Below are positions 44,688 to 56,832 of a DNA stretch of 64,000 nt, piece after piece. The notes under the pieces are model-generated. The model saw nothing but the letters and a program-made list of their open reading frames with translations, did not search any database and had not been told where the DNA came from. The position numbers were made by a program, and so were the translations under genes. The stretch is from Bifidobacterium pullorum subsp. saeculare (lineage in GTDB: Bacteria; Actinomycetota; Actinomycetes; Actinomycetales; Bifidobacteriaceae), in contig NZ_JACLYU010000005.1 in the NCBI RefSeq assembly GCF_016899725.1, positions 1 to 64,000 of the forward strand. Reading direction: 5' to 3'. How positions within the stretch are numbered: the first letter of the stretch is position 1; each line of letters starts with the position of its first letter.

Positions 44688-46522
44688 TTCACCACCTCGT
44701 CCGTTCCGTCCGTTCCGTCCGTTCCGTCCGCGTCGTCCGCGCGCATCTGCGAGCGCGCGATCTCCTGGTACGTGGCGCAGGTCCGCATGAGCTCGTCGTG
44801 CGTGCCGCGGCCCTGCACCTTGCCGTCGGCCAGCACGATGATCTGGTCGGCGTGCACGATCGTGCTCACGCGCTGCGCGATGATGAGCACGGCCGCGTCC
44901 GTGATCTCCGTGGCGAGCGCCTTGCGCAGCTTCGCGTCGGTGGCGAAGTCGAGCGCGGAGAACGAATCGTCGAAGATGTACAGGTCGGCCTTCTTGACCA
45001 GCGCCCGCGCGATGGCGAGGCGCTGCCGCTGGCCGCCGGAGAAGTTCGTGCCGCCCTGCGCCACCCGCGAGTCCAGCCCGTCGGGCAACTCCCGGACGAA
45101 CGACCCCTGGGCCACGTCGAGCGCATGCCAGAGCTCCTCGTCGGTGGCGTCGGGGTCGCCGTAGCGCAGGTTCTCGGCGATGGTGCCGGAGAACAGCCAC
45201 GCCTTCTGCGGCACATACGCGATGTGGTCACGCAGCTCGGCCTGCGTCATCGTCGTCACATTGCGGCCCTCCAGCAGCACCCGGCCGTCGGTCGCGTCGA
45301 TGAGACGCAGCATAAGGCGGGCGATCGTCGACTTGCCCGACCCGGTGGGCCCGATGATCGCCGTGGTCTGGCCACGGCGGCAGGAGAACGTGAGGTCCTG
45401 CAGCGTGTCCTCGGCGGCATCGGAGAAACGGAAGGTCATGTGGTTGAAGCAGGCGACCTTCGGATGGGCCGCGTCGAGCGCAGCCCTCGCCTCGCCCTGG
45501 GCGAGGTAGCTCGGCTGCTTCTGCCAGGCGAGCGCGGCGTTGCGGCCCTCGGTCGCGTCGGGGCCCTCCGGGTCCGCGATCGACGGCTTCAGGTCGATGA
45601 CCTCCTTGGCGCGGCCCAGGCAGATGAAGGCGCGCGGCACCATGAACATCACGAAGCCGGCCATCATGATGTAGAAGAGGATGAGGATCGAGTACTCGAT
45701 GAGGGCGGTGATGTCGCCGATCTGCATGGCGTGCATGCCCACGCGGTCGCCGCCCACCCACATCACCGCGACGATGATGATGTTGATGAAGAAGAACGAG
45801 AAGCTGTCGAGCCCGGCGAACAGCAGGTTCACCCTGATGGCGCTGCCGGCGTAGTCGGAGAACGCGGTGTCGAGGCGCTTGCGCTCGTGGCGTTCGCGGC
45901 CGAAGGCGCGGATCGGGCGCACGCCGGTGATGTTCTCGCGCAGCACCACGTTCATGCGGTCGATGAAGCGCTGCAGCTTGTCGAAGATCGGCGCGGCCTT
46001 GACCACCACGACCACGGTGATCGCCACGACGATGAGCACGGTGACCAGCAGCAGCCAGCCCATGGTCACGTCGAGCATGAACGAGAGCGAGATGCCCATC
46101 ACACACATGATCGGCACGGGCACGAGCATCTGGAAGCTCATCATCACGGCCTGCTGGATCACGTTGACGTCGTTGAGGGTGCGGGTGATCATCGAGCCGG
46201 TGCCGAAGCGATTGAAGTCGCCGTCGGAGAAGCGCAGCGTCGAATCGTAGATCGCGTTGCGCATGTCACGGCCGACGTTGGCGCACAGCTTGGCGCACAG
46301 GTAGCTGCCGACCAGCGCACCGACGCCGGAGACCACGGTGACGGCGAGCATGAGCATGCCGGTGGGCAGAATGTGCTCGGTGCCGCCTTCGGCGCCGACG
46401 TTGATCATCTCGGCGAGGATCGTGGGCACGAACAGCGCGCCGGCCACGTCGAGCAGCAGCGCGAACAGCGTCGCCGCCGCCAGACCGGCGTAGGGTTTGA
46501 GGAATCTCAGCAGCAATCTCAT
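44684..46522 (-). CDS. ABC exporter subunit A (degenerate site half)
   Basis: 612-aa permease-ATPase fusion. Six helices occupy about residues 10-310; the ATPase follows with Walker A GPTGSGKST, signature FSGGQRQRLAIARAL and Walker B LYIFDDSFSALD, where the catalytic Glu is Asp (about residue 518). That is the expected degenerate site of a heterodimeric exporter. ATG 46522 follows GAAGGAAGGAGTGACGCCCGC. The C-terminus has three DGT repeats encoded by 9-bp tandem repeats (44700-44730). It lies 66 bp after a MarR regulator. Cargo is probably a drug or toxic metabolite. Confidence 0.9.
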   Translation of the reverse strand: MRLLLRFLKPYAGLAAATLFALLLDVAGALFVPTILAEMINVGAEGGTEHILPTGMLMLAVTVVSGVGALVGSYLCAKLCANVGRDMRNAIYDSTLRFSDGDFNRFGTGSMITRTLNDVNVIQQAVMMSFQMLVPVPIMCVMGISLSFMLDVTMGWLLLVTVLIVVAITVVVVVKAAPIFDKLQRFIDRMNVVLRENITGVRPIRAFGRERHERKRLDTAFSDYAGSAIRVNLLFAGLDSFSFFFINIIIVAVMWVGGDRVGMHAMQIGDITALIEYSILILFYIMMAGFVMFMVPRAFICLGRAKEVIDLKPSIADPEGPDATEGRNAALAWQKQPSYLAQGEARAALDAAHPKVACFNHMTFRFSDAAEDTLQDLTFSCRRGQTTAIIGPTGSGKSTIARLMLRLIDATDGRVLLEGRNVTTMTQAELRDHIAYVPQKAWLFSGTIAENLRYGDPDATDEELWHALDVAQGSFVRELPDGLDSRVAQGGTNFSGGQRQRLAIARALVKKADLYIFDDSFSALDFATDAKLRKALATEITDAAVLIIAQRVSTIVHADQIIVLADGKVQGRGTHDELMRTCATYQEIARSQMRADDADGTDGTDGTDEVVK

Positions 46523-46588
46523 GCGGGCGTCACTCCTTCCTTCGTCTCCGCATTCGTCGGGGCTGTGTCGGGATCCGGCCGGCGCGCC

Positions 46589-47047
46589 TCAGGCGCCGCA
46601 CAGGCCGCGTTCGTCGGCGAGCGTGCCGAGCAGGCTGGTGTAGCCGTCGAGCCGGTCGAGGAGCTCCTCCGCTCCCTCGGCGCCCAGTCCCGCCAGCGCC
46701 GCCTGCTCGGCCTGCGCCACGGGCAGCAGGTGCCGCCGCGCGAACCCGAGGCCTTCGTCGGTCAGTTCGATGACCTTGTCGCGCCGGCTGCCCTCGGCGA
46801 GCCGGACCTGGACCAGGCCGCGCCGGACGAGCTGCTGCAGCGCGGAGGCTACCGTCTGCTTGCTGTACTGCCAGGTCTGCGAGATCTCCTTCTGCGGCAG
46901 GGGTTCCTCGGCCCCGTACAGCGCGTACATGGTCCAGAACGCGCAGTCGGAGAGCCCGCTGGTCCGGGCCATCTCGTGGTAGACCCGGTCCAGTTCCCGC
47001 AGCGTCCGGTTGAACCGTTCCAGCAGGGCAAAGCCGTTGTCCGTCAT
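46589..47047 (-). CDS. MarR-family regulator of the ABC exporter
   Basis: 152-aa winged-helix regulator. The HTH lies at about 50-75 (LPQKEISQTWQYSKQTVASALQ) with the wing after it (GLVQVRLAEGSRRDKVIELT), as in MarR/SlyA. ATG 47047 follows GAAAGGAACCAGGCG; longer readings run through the operator region. First gene of a three-gene operon with the heterodimeric exporter. A palindrome GTCCGAACTCGGAC lies ~100 bp upstream and is the likely autoregulatory operator. Inducer unknown. Confidence 0.9.
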   Translation of the reverse strand: MTDNGFALLERFNRTLRELDRVYHEMARTSGLSDCAFWTMYALYGAEEPLPQKEISQTWQYSKQTVASALQQLVRRGLVQVRLAEGSRRDKVIELTDEGLGFARRHLLPVAQAEQAALAGLGAEGAEELLDRLDGYTSLLGTLADERGLCGA

Positions 47048-47111
47048 CGCCTGGTTCCTTTCCGCCGCCCGGGCCGCGCCATGCGGGCGCCTGTGCGCCG
47101 ATGGTCGACCG

Positions 47112-47156
47112 TTGGTCCGATTACAGACAATTGGCCACTCTAGTCCGAACTCGGAC
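47112..47156. promoter_or_regulatory. Putative MarR operator region
   Basis: GTCCGAACTCGGAC (47143-47156) is a perfect 6-bp-arm inverted repeat; TTGGTCCGATTACAGACAAT upstream repeats the GTCCGA half-site, and ACAATTGG adds an AT-rich core. Position, 65-110 bp before the MarR start, suits autorepression. Confidence 0.55.
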
Positions 47157-47197
47157 AATCGCAAGCGCGTGTGTCGCCCGTCCCCGCCCAGCCCCCT

Positions 47198-47311
47198 CAT
47201 ACGGCAAACCGTACGCTTACGCGCCGCAAGAGTACGGTTCGCCGCATGAGGACCGTAAAACTACGGCAAACCGTACGCTGAGACGCACTCAGAGTACGGT
47301 TTGCCGTATGA
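47198..47311. repeat. GGCAAACCGTACGC palindromic repeats (two copies)
   Basis: Copies at 47198-47250 and 47261-47311: CATACGGCAAACCGTACGCT...AGTACGGTTCGCCGCATGAG and CTACGGCAAACCGTACGCTG...AGTACGGTTTGCCGTATGAG. Same family as at 5247 and 11656. They lie between the MarR gene and the gyrase-operon terminator. Confidence 0.85.
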
Positions 47312-47368
47312 GGGGCCCAGGACAGCCCGCCCGGAGCCCGCCGGAAGAAACAGGACAGCCCGCTGGGA

Positions 47369-47415
47369 GAAAAAACAGGCGGCCCGTAGGACCCGAAGGT
47401 CCCGCGGGCCGCCTG
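47369..47415 (-). terminator. Intrinsic terminator of the gyrase operon
   Basis: On the minus strand CAGGCGGCCCG (47415-47405) pairs with CGGGCCGCCTG (47386-47376); the inner GGTCC/GGACC also pairs. The 3' arm runs straight into TTTTTT (47375-47370). An outer ACAGTCC / GGACAG pairing extends the structure. It follows the DUF3566 stop by 48 bp. Confidence 0.9.
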
Positions 47416-47462
47416 TGCGGACTGTCCTGGGAAAAGCTTGGTTTATGCGCAGCGGCGGTGGA

Positions 47463-47987
47463 TCAGTCGTCGCCGAGGGTGACGTGGATGCCGCCGACCA
47501 GCGCGGAGACCGCGTTGTACAGGGCGGCGCCGATGGCCGCGATGAGCGTGAAAAGCACCACCTCGACGATCGAGAAGATCGTCACGGCGCTGAGCACCGT
47601 GCTGATGCTGAACACGTTGTCCAGGTTGAAGCCGCCGGCGTCGAGGCCGGTGGAGGCGACAATCGAGGTGATCTGGTTGAACACGCCGACCACGTCGAGC
47701 AGCAGCCACACCAGGGCCACGGCCACGATCTGGATGATGCCCAGCGCGATGGAGAGCATGAAGGAGACCTTGGCCACCGACCACGGGTTGATATGGGTCA
47801 GCGACAGGCTCATGCGGCGGGCGCGCGGGGTGCCGCGGCGCTTGGTCGCCTTGCGCACCGGCTGGGACTCCGGGGCGGAGGACACGGAGCGGGCCACGCG
47901 CGGTCCGTGCTCCTGCCCGCCGTTGGCGCCGGACCGGCCGGCCAACGGGTCGACGACCGGGGCCTGCTCTTCGAGGTTGTCGCTCAT
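47463..47987 (-). CDS. DUF3566 membrane protein downstream of gyrA
   Basis: 174-aa actinobacterial protein. A polar N-terminus of ~65 residues (ending TKRRGTPRARRMSLSLTHINPWSVAKVSFMLS) is followed by two membrane helices with the region FNQITSIVASTGLDAGGFN between them. ATG 47987 follows CAGCAAGGAGACACGAAC. The position just after gyrA and the domain layout match the conserved DUF3566 gene of mycobacteria and streptomycetes. The function is not known; association with cell division or envelope is only suggested by position. A strong terminator follows. Confidence 0.9.
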   Translation of the reverse strand: MSDNLEEQAPVVDPLAGRSGANGGQEHGPRVARSVSSAPESQPVRKATKRRGTPRARRMSLSLTHINPWSVAKVSFMLSIALGIIQIVAVALVWLLLDVVGVFNQITSIVASTGLDAGGFNLDNVFSISTVLSAVTIFSIVEVVLFTLIAAIGAALYNAVSALVGGIHVTLGDD

Positions 47988-48044
47988 GTTCGTGTCTCCT
48001 TGCTGTTGCAATCCCTAGGCGAGACTACCAATCTTCGCCGACGT

Positions 48045-50723
<2,679 letters not shown>

Positions 50724-50747
50724 TGTTGTGTTCTCCTACTGTAAAAC

Positions 50748-52859
50748 TCAGGCGTCGATCCAGTTGACGTTGCGGGCGTTGCGCTGGATGAACAGGCGGC
50801 GGGGCTCCACCTCGTCGCCCATGAGCATCGAGAAGGTCTCGTCGGCGGCGGCCGCGTCCTCGATCGTCACCTGCTTGAGGATGCGGCGCTCGGGGTCCAT
50901 CGTCGTCTCCCACAGCTCCTGGTAGCTCATCTCGCCCAGGCCCTTGTAGCGCTGGATGCCCTCGCCCTTGGGCAGCTGGCGGCCCTTGGCCTTGCCCTCG
51001 GCGAGCACGCGGTCGCGCTCGGCGTCGGTGTACACGAAGTCGTGCGGTCCCTTGGTCCACTTGAGCCGGTACAGCGGCGGCATGGCCACGTACACGTAGC
51101 CGGCGTCGATCATCGGGCGCATGTAGCGGAAGAACAGCGTCAGGTTGAGCGTGGCAATGTGCGCGCCGTCCACATCGGCGTCGGCCATGATGATGACCTT
51201 GTGGTAGCGCACCTTCGACAGGTCGAAGTCGTCGCCGTAGCCGCCGCCCACCGCGGTGATGAGCGACTCGATGGTGTCCGACTTCATCATGCGGTCGATG
51301 CTGGCGCGCTCGGTGTTGAGGATCTTGCCCCTCAGCGGCAGGATCGCCTGCGTGATCGGGTTGCGCCCCTGGATGGCGGAGCCGCCTGCGGAGTCGCCCT
51401 CCACGATGAACAGCTCGCATTCCTCCGGATTGCTCGACTGGCAGTCCTTGAGCTTGTCCGGCATGCCGGCGGACTCGAAGATCGACTTGCGGCGCGTGTT
51501 CTCGCGGGCCTTCTTGGCGGCGATGCGCGCGCGGGAGGCCTCGATGGCCTTCTGGATGATGTTCTTCGCCTCGGTGGGGTGGGCGTCCAGCCAGTCGCCG
51601 AGCTTCTCGGTCATCACGCGCTGCACGAAGGTCTTGGCCTCGGAGTTGCCGAGCTTGGTCTTGGTCTGGCCCTCGAACTGCGGGGTGGTGAGCTTGACGG
51701 ACACCACGGCGGTCAGGCCCTCGCGCACGTCGTCGCCGGAGAGGTTCTCGTCCTTCTCCTTGAGGATGTTCTTCTCGCGCGCGTAGCGGTTGACCAGCGT
51801 GGTCAGCGCGGCGCGGAAGCCCTCCTCGTGCGTGCCGCCCTCGGTGGTGGCGATGGTGTTCGCGAAGGTGTGCACCGACTCGGAGTAGGCGGTGGTCCAC
51901 TGCATCGCCACCTCGGCGGAGATGCCGATCTTGACGTCCTCGGCGTCGAAGTCGATGACCTCGGCCTCCACCGGCGTGGCCTTGCGGGACTTGACCAGGT
52001 AGTCGACGTAGTCCTTGATGCCGTTGGCGTACTGGTAGGTGACGGTGCGGTGCTTCGGCCCGCCCTCGGCGCCGGTCCCGTCCCCGGCGGCGCCGGCCAC
52101 CTCGTCGCCGGCGTCGTCCACCTCGCGCAGGTCCGTCAGCGTGATCTTGAGGCCCTTGTTGAGGAAGGCCATCTGCTGGAAGCGGGCGCGCAGCGTCTCG
52201 AAGTCGTAGACGGTGGTCTCGAAGATCTTCGGGTCCGCCCAGAACGTCACGGTGGTGCCGGTGGACTCGCCCTCGGCCATCGGCTGGCCCTGGGCCAGGC
52301 GGGCGGTGGGACGCTGGTCGAGGTAGGTCTGCGTCCAGTGGAAGCCCTGGCGGCGCACCTCGATGTCCACGCGGGTGGACAGCGCGTTGACCACGGAGAT
52401 GCCCACGCCGTGCAGGCCGCCGGAGACCGCGTAGCCGCCGCCGCCGAACTTGCCGCCGGCGTGCAGCTTGGTCATCACGGTCTCCACGCCGGAGATGCCC
52501 TCGCCGGGCACCTCGTCCACGGGGATGCCGCGGCCGTCGTCGGTCACGGAGATGCCGTTGTCCGGCAGGATCGTCACCTCGATGTGGGAGGCGTAGCCGG
52601 CCAGTGCCTCGTCCACGGAGTTGTCCACGATCTCGTACACCAGATGGTGCAGGCCCCTCGGCCCGGTCGAGCCGATGTACATGCCCGGGCGGATGCGCAC
52701 CGCCTCGAGGCCCTCCAACACCTTGAGGTCGGAGGCGTCGTAGTGCTCGGGGGTCATCGTCGAGTCGAGCTCGCCGGACTGGAGTTCACTGGTTTCGATG
52801 CGTTCGGCCGCCGCCTTGAGCTGCTCTTCCTTGCTGAGCTCCTGATCCTGCTCTGCCAC
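50748..52859 (-). CDS. gyrB: DNA gyrase subunit B
   Basis: 703-aa ATPase subunit of gyrase. GHKL ATP site EIVDNSVDEALAGYA and DDGRGIPVD; TOPRIM motif IVEGDSAGGSAIQGRN; C-terminal QRYKGLGEMSYQELWETTMDP. GTG 52859 follows GGTAGGAAGGACCACCT. An insert rich in Gly/Ala/Asp (about residues 255-270, AGAAGDGTGAEG) is visible in the transducer domain. It precedes gyrA by 24 bp. The 216 bp upstream (52860-53075) hold no supported gene. Confidence 0.98.
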   Translation of the reverse strand: MAEQDQELSKEEQLKAAAERIETSELQSGELDSTMTPEHYDASDLKVLEGLEAVRIRPGMYIGSTGPRGLHHLVYEIVDNSVDEALAGYASHIEVTILPDNGISVTDDGRGIPVDEVPGEGISGVETVMTKLHAGGKFGGGGYAVSGGLHGVGISVVNALSTRVDIEVRRQGFHWTQTYLDQRPTARLAQGQPMAEGESTGTTVTFWADPKIFETTVYDFETLRARFQQMAFLNKGLKITLTDLREVDDAGDEVAGAAGDGTGAEGGPKHRTVTYQYANGIKDYVDYLVKSRKATPVEAEVIDFDAEDVKIGISAEVAMQWTTAYSESVHTFANTIATTEGGTHEEGFRAALTTLVNRYAREKNILKEKDENLSGDDVREGLTAVVSVKLTTPQFEGQTKTKLGNSEAKTFVQRVMTEKLGDWLDAHPTEAKNIIQKAIEASRARIAAKKARENTRRKSIFESAGMPDKLKDCQSSNPEECELFIVEGDSAGGSAIQGRNPITQAILPLRGKILNTERASIDRMMKSDTIESLITAVGGGYGDDFDLSKVRYHKVIIMADADVDGAHIATLNLTLFFRYMRPMIDAGYVYVAMPPLYRLKWTKGPHDFVYTDAERDRVLAEGKAKGRQLPKGEGIQRYKGLGEMSYQELWETTMDPERRILKQVTIEDAAAADETFSMLMGDEVEPRRLFIQRNARNVNWIDA

Positions 52860-53075
52860 AGGTGGTCCTTCCTACCCCTCGCGCGCGGGGTGCTCGCGGT
52901 CCCATCACGCCCCAGAACGTCCGCAAACGGCCCTCAGAGCGCTTTGACCATACTGCCCGTGATTCTACTCGTCTGAGACGACGAAGGCCATATGACCGCC
53001 ATTTTGTGCCTCACACCATCACATCCACGCCTCCGTGCCCGCCGCACGGAGGCGAGCCCGGAGGCGGGCCCGCCG

Positions 53076-53561
53076 CTAGCCGCGCGAGTAGGCGCGTTTG
53101 CGCCGCGTCCAGCCGGTCTGGGGGCCGGTGACGCGGATCCGTTCGACGACGAGCCCCTCCAGCCGGGCCGCGATGGTCGCCTTGAGCTGGGGGACGAGGT
53201 AGGCGAGCTGGGTGGCCCAGGCCTGCGACTGGGCGCGGATTGTGAGCACGCCCTCGGCCTCGTCGTAGGAGTCGACGACGGTGTGCCGGGCGATGGCGGG
53301 GCCGACCACCTGGTCCCAGTGGTCGTTGAGCTGCGCGATGCGCAGGTGGGGGATCCAGTCGGCGTTGAGCGCGATGGCGCCCGCGACCGCCGCGAAGGCA
53401 GCCGGGTCGCGGCCGGGTTTGCCGAAACTTTCGATGGCCAGGTCGGCGCGCCGCCGGCGGTCGCGGATGACGCCGGCGCGGGCGTCGAGCCGCTCGAACA
53501 CCTGCGCGGGCAGCTTGCGGGGGTCGAGCCCAAGCTTCGCCCCGATCGGTGGCTCAGGCAT
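53076..53561 (-). CDS. dciA: DUF721 protein, likely replicative-helicase operator DciA
   Basis: 161-aa protein with the DUF721 segment LNDHWDQVVGPAIARHTVVDSYDEAEGVLTIRAQSQAWATQL, which matches DciA, the helicase-loading factor of bacteria lacking DnaC/DnaI. ATG 53561 lies inside the 3' end of recF (8-bp overlap, ATGCCTGA), indicating translational coupling. The N-terminal half is basic (RDRRRRADLAIES). The recF-DUF721-gyrB order is the standard actinobacterial arrangement. Function assigned by family and context. Confidence 0.88.
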   Translation of the reverse strand: MPEPPIGAKLGLDPRKLPAQVFERLDARAGVIRDRRRRADLAIESFGKPGRDPAAFAAVAGAIALNADWIPHLRIAQLNDHWDQVVGPAIARHTVVDSYDEAEGVLTIRAQSQAWATQLAYLVPQLKATIAARLEGLVVERIRVTGPQTGWTRRKRAYSRG

Positions 53562-54702
53562 CGTCGGCGGCCTTCCGCAGCGCGGCCACGTCGATGAGGC
53601 GGGCCTGCCCGGCCGCCGCCTCCGGCACGTCGCCGGGGGCGGCCACGGTGACGAGCACCTGGTCCTGCCCGCGGGCGAAGCCGAGGATCTGGGCGCGGCG
53701 GGCGTCGTCCAGCTGGGCGAACACGTCGTCGAGGATGACGATGGGCCGGGTGCCGGTGGCGTCGGCGACGGTCTCGTACATCGCGAGCTTGAGCGCCAGC
53801 GCCAGCGTCCACACCTCGCCGTTCGAGGCGTACTCGCGCGCGGGGGCGCCGTCGAGCGTGACGGCGAGGTCGTCGCGCTGGGGACCGATGAGGTTGACGC
53901 CGCGGGAGGCCTCGCCCGGGTAGAGACGGCGGAAGTGCTCGGCGATGCGCGGGGCGGGGTCGCCGGGCTCCAGCACCTCCGCGAAAGAGGGCTCGTAGGC
54001 GAGGCCGGCGCCGTCGTCGCCGCCCGCCAGCTCGGCGTAGATGCGGCGGAACGGGGCGGCGAGCCGGTCCGCCAGCGCGGCCCGGTCGCGGGTGAGGGCC
54101 ACGCCGGCCTCGATGAACTGGCCGGTCCACACCTCCAGGCCGGCCAGGGCCGGGTCGGGGCCGGCGGCGGGGCCGCGGTCGGCGAGCTGCTTGAGCAGCG
54201 CGGCCCGCTGGCGGGCGATGTGCGCGACGGTCTGGAGCCGGGCCGCGTAGCCGGGCACGAGCAGCGCGCCGGCCTGGTCGAGGAAGGTGCGGCGGGCGGC
54301 GGGGTCGCCCTGGACGAGCCGCTGGTCCTCGGGCGCGAAGACGACGGAGGGGACCTGGCCGACGATGTCGCGCATGTAGAGGCTGGCGCCGGAGTTGATG
54401 CGGCCGCGGTTGGCGCCGCGGGCCGCCACGGTCACCTCGTAGGTGACGGTGCGGCCGACGTCCTCGACGTTCGCGCGGACCGTGGCCTTGCTCTGCCCGC
54501 GTTCGATGAGCGGACGGGAGGAAGTGGCGCGGTGGCTGGCGCCGGTGGAGAGCACCTCGACGGCCTCGACGAGGTTCGTCTTGCCCAGCCCGTTGGCGCC
54601 GAAGAGGATGTTCACGCCGGGGGCCAGGTCGAGCACGCAGGACCCCCATGAGCGGAAGTGGTCGAGCGCCAGTCTCGAGATGTGCACGGCGGTGGTCCTC
54701 AC
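53554..54702 (-). CDS. recF: DNA repair and recombination protein RecF
   Basis: 382-aa SMC-like ATPase that loads RecA at gaps with RecO/RecR. Walker A GANGLGKTN (about residues 35-43), the RecF signature DVFAQLDDARR near the C-terminus and ABC-type FAPEDQRLVQGDPAARR in the middle. Start GTG 54702 has weak upstream pairing; a second GTG five codons on (VHISRLALDHF) is possible. It is 130 bp downstream of dnaN and overlaps the DUF721 gene. Confidence 0.96.
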   Translation of the reverse strand: MRTTAVHISRLALDHFRSWGSCVLDLAPGVNILFGANGLGKTNLVEAVEVLSTGASHRATSSRPLIERGQSKATVRANVEDVGRTVTYEVTVAARGANRGRINSGASLYMRDIVGQVPSVVFAPEDQRLVQGDPAARRTFLDQAGALLVPGYAARLQTVAHIARQRAALLKQLADRGPAAGPDPALAGLEVWTGQFIEAGVALTRDRAALADRLAAPFRRIYAELAGGDDGAGLAYEPSFAEVLEPGDPAPRIAEHFRRLYPGEASRGVNLIGPQRDDLAVTLDGAPAREYASNGEVWTLALALKLAMYETVADATGTRPIVILDDVFAQLDDARRAQILGFARGQDQVLVTVAAPGDVPEAAAGQARLIDVAALRKAADDA

Positions 54703-54832
54703 GGTTGGCGGCGTTCCGGGGGCGGAACGCCAGGGGTTTCATTTTTGCAATCCATGCTTCGGCCCCGCGGTTTCATTCCTGCAACCTGCGGGGCCGGGCT
54801 GGGCCGGCGGCCAGTGGCGGCCGGCGGCGGGG

Positions 54833-55957
54833 TCAGTTGGTGAAGCGCATCGGCACCAGCAGGTAGCGGTAGTCGGTGGACTCGTCGGAGTCGGCCTCCT
54901 GCTGGCCGTTGAACTCGACCGGCTTGACGGCGGTCGTCATTTTCATGCGCACGAAGGGCTCGCTGATCGCGGACAGGCCCTCGATGAGGTAGGAGGGGTT
55001 GAATGCGACGGTGATGTCCTCGCCGTCCATGTCGATGTCCAGCGTTTCGACGGCCTGGGCCTCGTCCACCGCGCCGGCGGACAGCGTGAGCTCCTGGCCG
55101 GAGAACGCCATGCGGACCGGGGCGTTGCGGTCGGCGACCAGCGCCACGCGCTTGATCGCGGCGATCAGCGACTGGCGGTCGATGACCGCCTGGATCGGAT
55201 AGTCGTCGGCGAAGAGGCGGTCGACCGCCGGGAACTCGGAGTCGATGAGCTGCGAGGTGGAGACGCGGCCGGCGTTCTCGAATCCCATGAGCGAGGCGGT
55301 TTCCGGGTCGAAGTCGAGCACCACGTTCTGGTGCTCGTCGAGGGAGCGGGCCACGTCGCGCAGCAGCGAGCCGCGCACCAGCGTCATCGCGTCGACTTCG
55401 GGATCGGCGGGCGTCCAGGTGAAGGTGGCGCGGGCCAGGCGGAAGCGGTCGGTGGAGGTCATGATCACCTTGTCGCCCTGGAACTGCATGCGCACGGCGG
55501 TGAGCACCGGGCGGTTCTCCTCGCGGGAGACCGCGACCGAGGCCTGGGCCACGGCCTGCACGAAGGTCGGCGCATCCACCTGGCCGAGCTTGGCCGGCAC
55601 CACCGGCAGATCCGGGTACTCGGTCTCCGGCATGAGCTGCAGCGTGAAGTGCGACTTGCCGGAGGCGATGGTCAGCGTGGAACCGTCGGTGGCGAGGTAG
55701 GTCTTCTCCGCGGACAGCGACTTGGTGATGTCCGCCAGCAGCTTGCCTTGGGTGAGGGCCACGCCGGCTTCGTCGACGCCGGCCTCGATGTGGTGGCGGG
55801 CGGAGATCTCGTAGTTGAAGGCAGCAAGGCGCAGGGTTCCGTCGGCGGCCTCGAGCTTGACGCCGCCCAGGATCGGGTTGGACGGGCGCGCGTCGATGAC
55901 GCGCGTCGTCCACGCGACGGCGTCTGCCAGGGCTGCGGTATCGACTTCGACCTTCAT
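54833..55957 (-). CDS. dnaN: DNA polymerase III sliding clamp (beta subunit)
   Basis: 374-aa three-domain processivity clamp. Typical segments: RPSNPILGGVKLEA near the start, LLADITKSLSAEKTYLATDG, ATFTWTPADPEVDAMTLVRG, and the C-terminal YRYLLVPMRF that forms part of the partner-binding cleft. ATG 55957 follows CGCAGGAGGAACCCC. It begins the dnaN-recF-dciA-gyrB-gyrA series and is separated from dnaA by the ~875-bp origin region. Confidence 0.98.
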   Translation of the reverse strand: MKVEVDTAALADAVAWTTRVIDARPSNPILGGVKLEAADGTLRLAAFNYEISARHHIEAGVDEAGVALTQGKLLADITKSLSAEKTYLATDGSTLTIASGKSHFTLQLMPETEYPDLPVVPAKLGQVDAPTFVQAVAQASVAVSREENRPVLTAVRMQFQGDKVIMTSTDRFRLARATFTWTPADPEVDAMTLVRGSLLRDVARSLDEHQNVVLDFDPETASLMGFENAGRVSTSQLIDSEFPAVDRLFADDYPIQAVIDRQSLIAAIKRVALVADRNAPVRMAFSGQELTLSAGAVDEAQAVETLDIDMDGEDITVAFNPSYLIEGLSAISEPFVRMKMTTAVKPVEFNGQQEADSDESTDYRYLLVPMRFTN

Positions 55958-56070
55958 GGGGTTCCTCCTGCGGAAACGGGTTCGCTTGTGTCTTGCGGTT
56001 CATTCTATCCGGGGTCGGGAGGAGCCCTGCGCGCCAAGGTTGGGCCGGAAGGCGTGGCGATGATGGTTGC

Positions 56071-56349
56071 CGTTAAGTAACCACAGATAGTCATCATCAT
56101 AAGGGCGGTGGAAACTGTGGATAAGTGCCTTCAGGGCGCGCGGCGCAACGGCGCAGCGGCAGTGGATCGTTGTGGATAACTTCTGGAGAGGCTGTGGATA
56201 ACTGGCCGACTTATCCACAATGGCGGCGGGGTGCGGAAAGTTATCCACAAGCCATGCCCAGATTGGGGCGAGTTATCCACAACGCACCGGGCGTTTTCCA
56301 CGGCTTATCCTCAGTTTTTGCCCACAATTGTGCATAACGTTGTGGATAA
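56071..56349. other. Replication origin oriC with DnaA-box cluster
   Basis: Seven perfect DnaA boxes (TTATCCACA or its complement) in 235 bp: complement orientation at 56116, 56171, 56193 and 56341; forward at 56211, 56241 and 56273. Near-matches TTATCCTCA (56305) and TTTTCCACG (56294) lie among them. AT-richer sequence at 56071-56105 (AAGTAACCACAGATAGTCAT) is a possible unwinding element. Location between dnaA and dnaN is canonical. The adjoining 56350-56832 contains no further boxes and no credible gene. Confidence 0.92.
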
Positions 56350-56832
56350 CTCGGGGTGGGAATCGGGCCTCCGCTCGGCGTGTCTCGGCTGGGAGAATCG
56401 TTCCTGGAGACGAAAATCGCGGGTTTTGTCGTTCGGGCGGCGGGCGATGGACAAAAACGCCGGAATCGGTCTGTGGGAGCGATTGTGCTGGACGGGTCGC
56501 TTGCAGAAACGCCATGCGGCGGTCCATGCGGATGGTGTGGGAAGCGCGGTGGCGCGACTGGTTTGGCGACTGAGCGGGCGCTGGATGCGCGGCTGTTTGG
56601 CGCGCGGAGAGGCGTCCGCTCGGTGTTTGGCCGGAAGGCCGGTGTAGTGCGCGGGGTGCCGTCTGGCTCAGAGCGTTCTGGGGACGGAAATCGGCGCCCC
56701 TTGCGCATACCGTCGGTCGGTATGGCAAAGTGGCCGAAAACCGTCGCTGTGCGGGCCTCTCCTGGACGGAATCGGGCGGACTATGGCCAGAAAACAGGCC
56801 GCGGAACCGGCCTGAACCGGCGCAATCGGGCG

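Noticed and set aside
56241-56708. 155-codon minus-strand frame overlapping oriC
   Set aside because: Starts amid DnaA boxes, Pro/Arg/Ser-rich with no motif and no ribosome site; the region is better explained as origin DNA.
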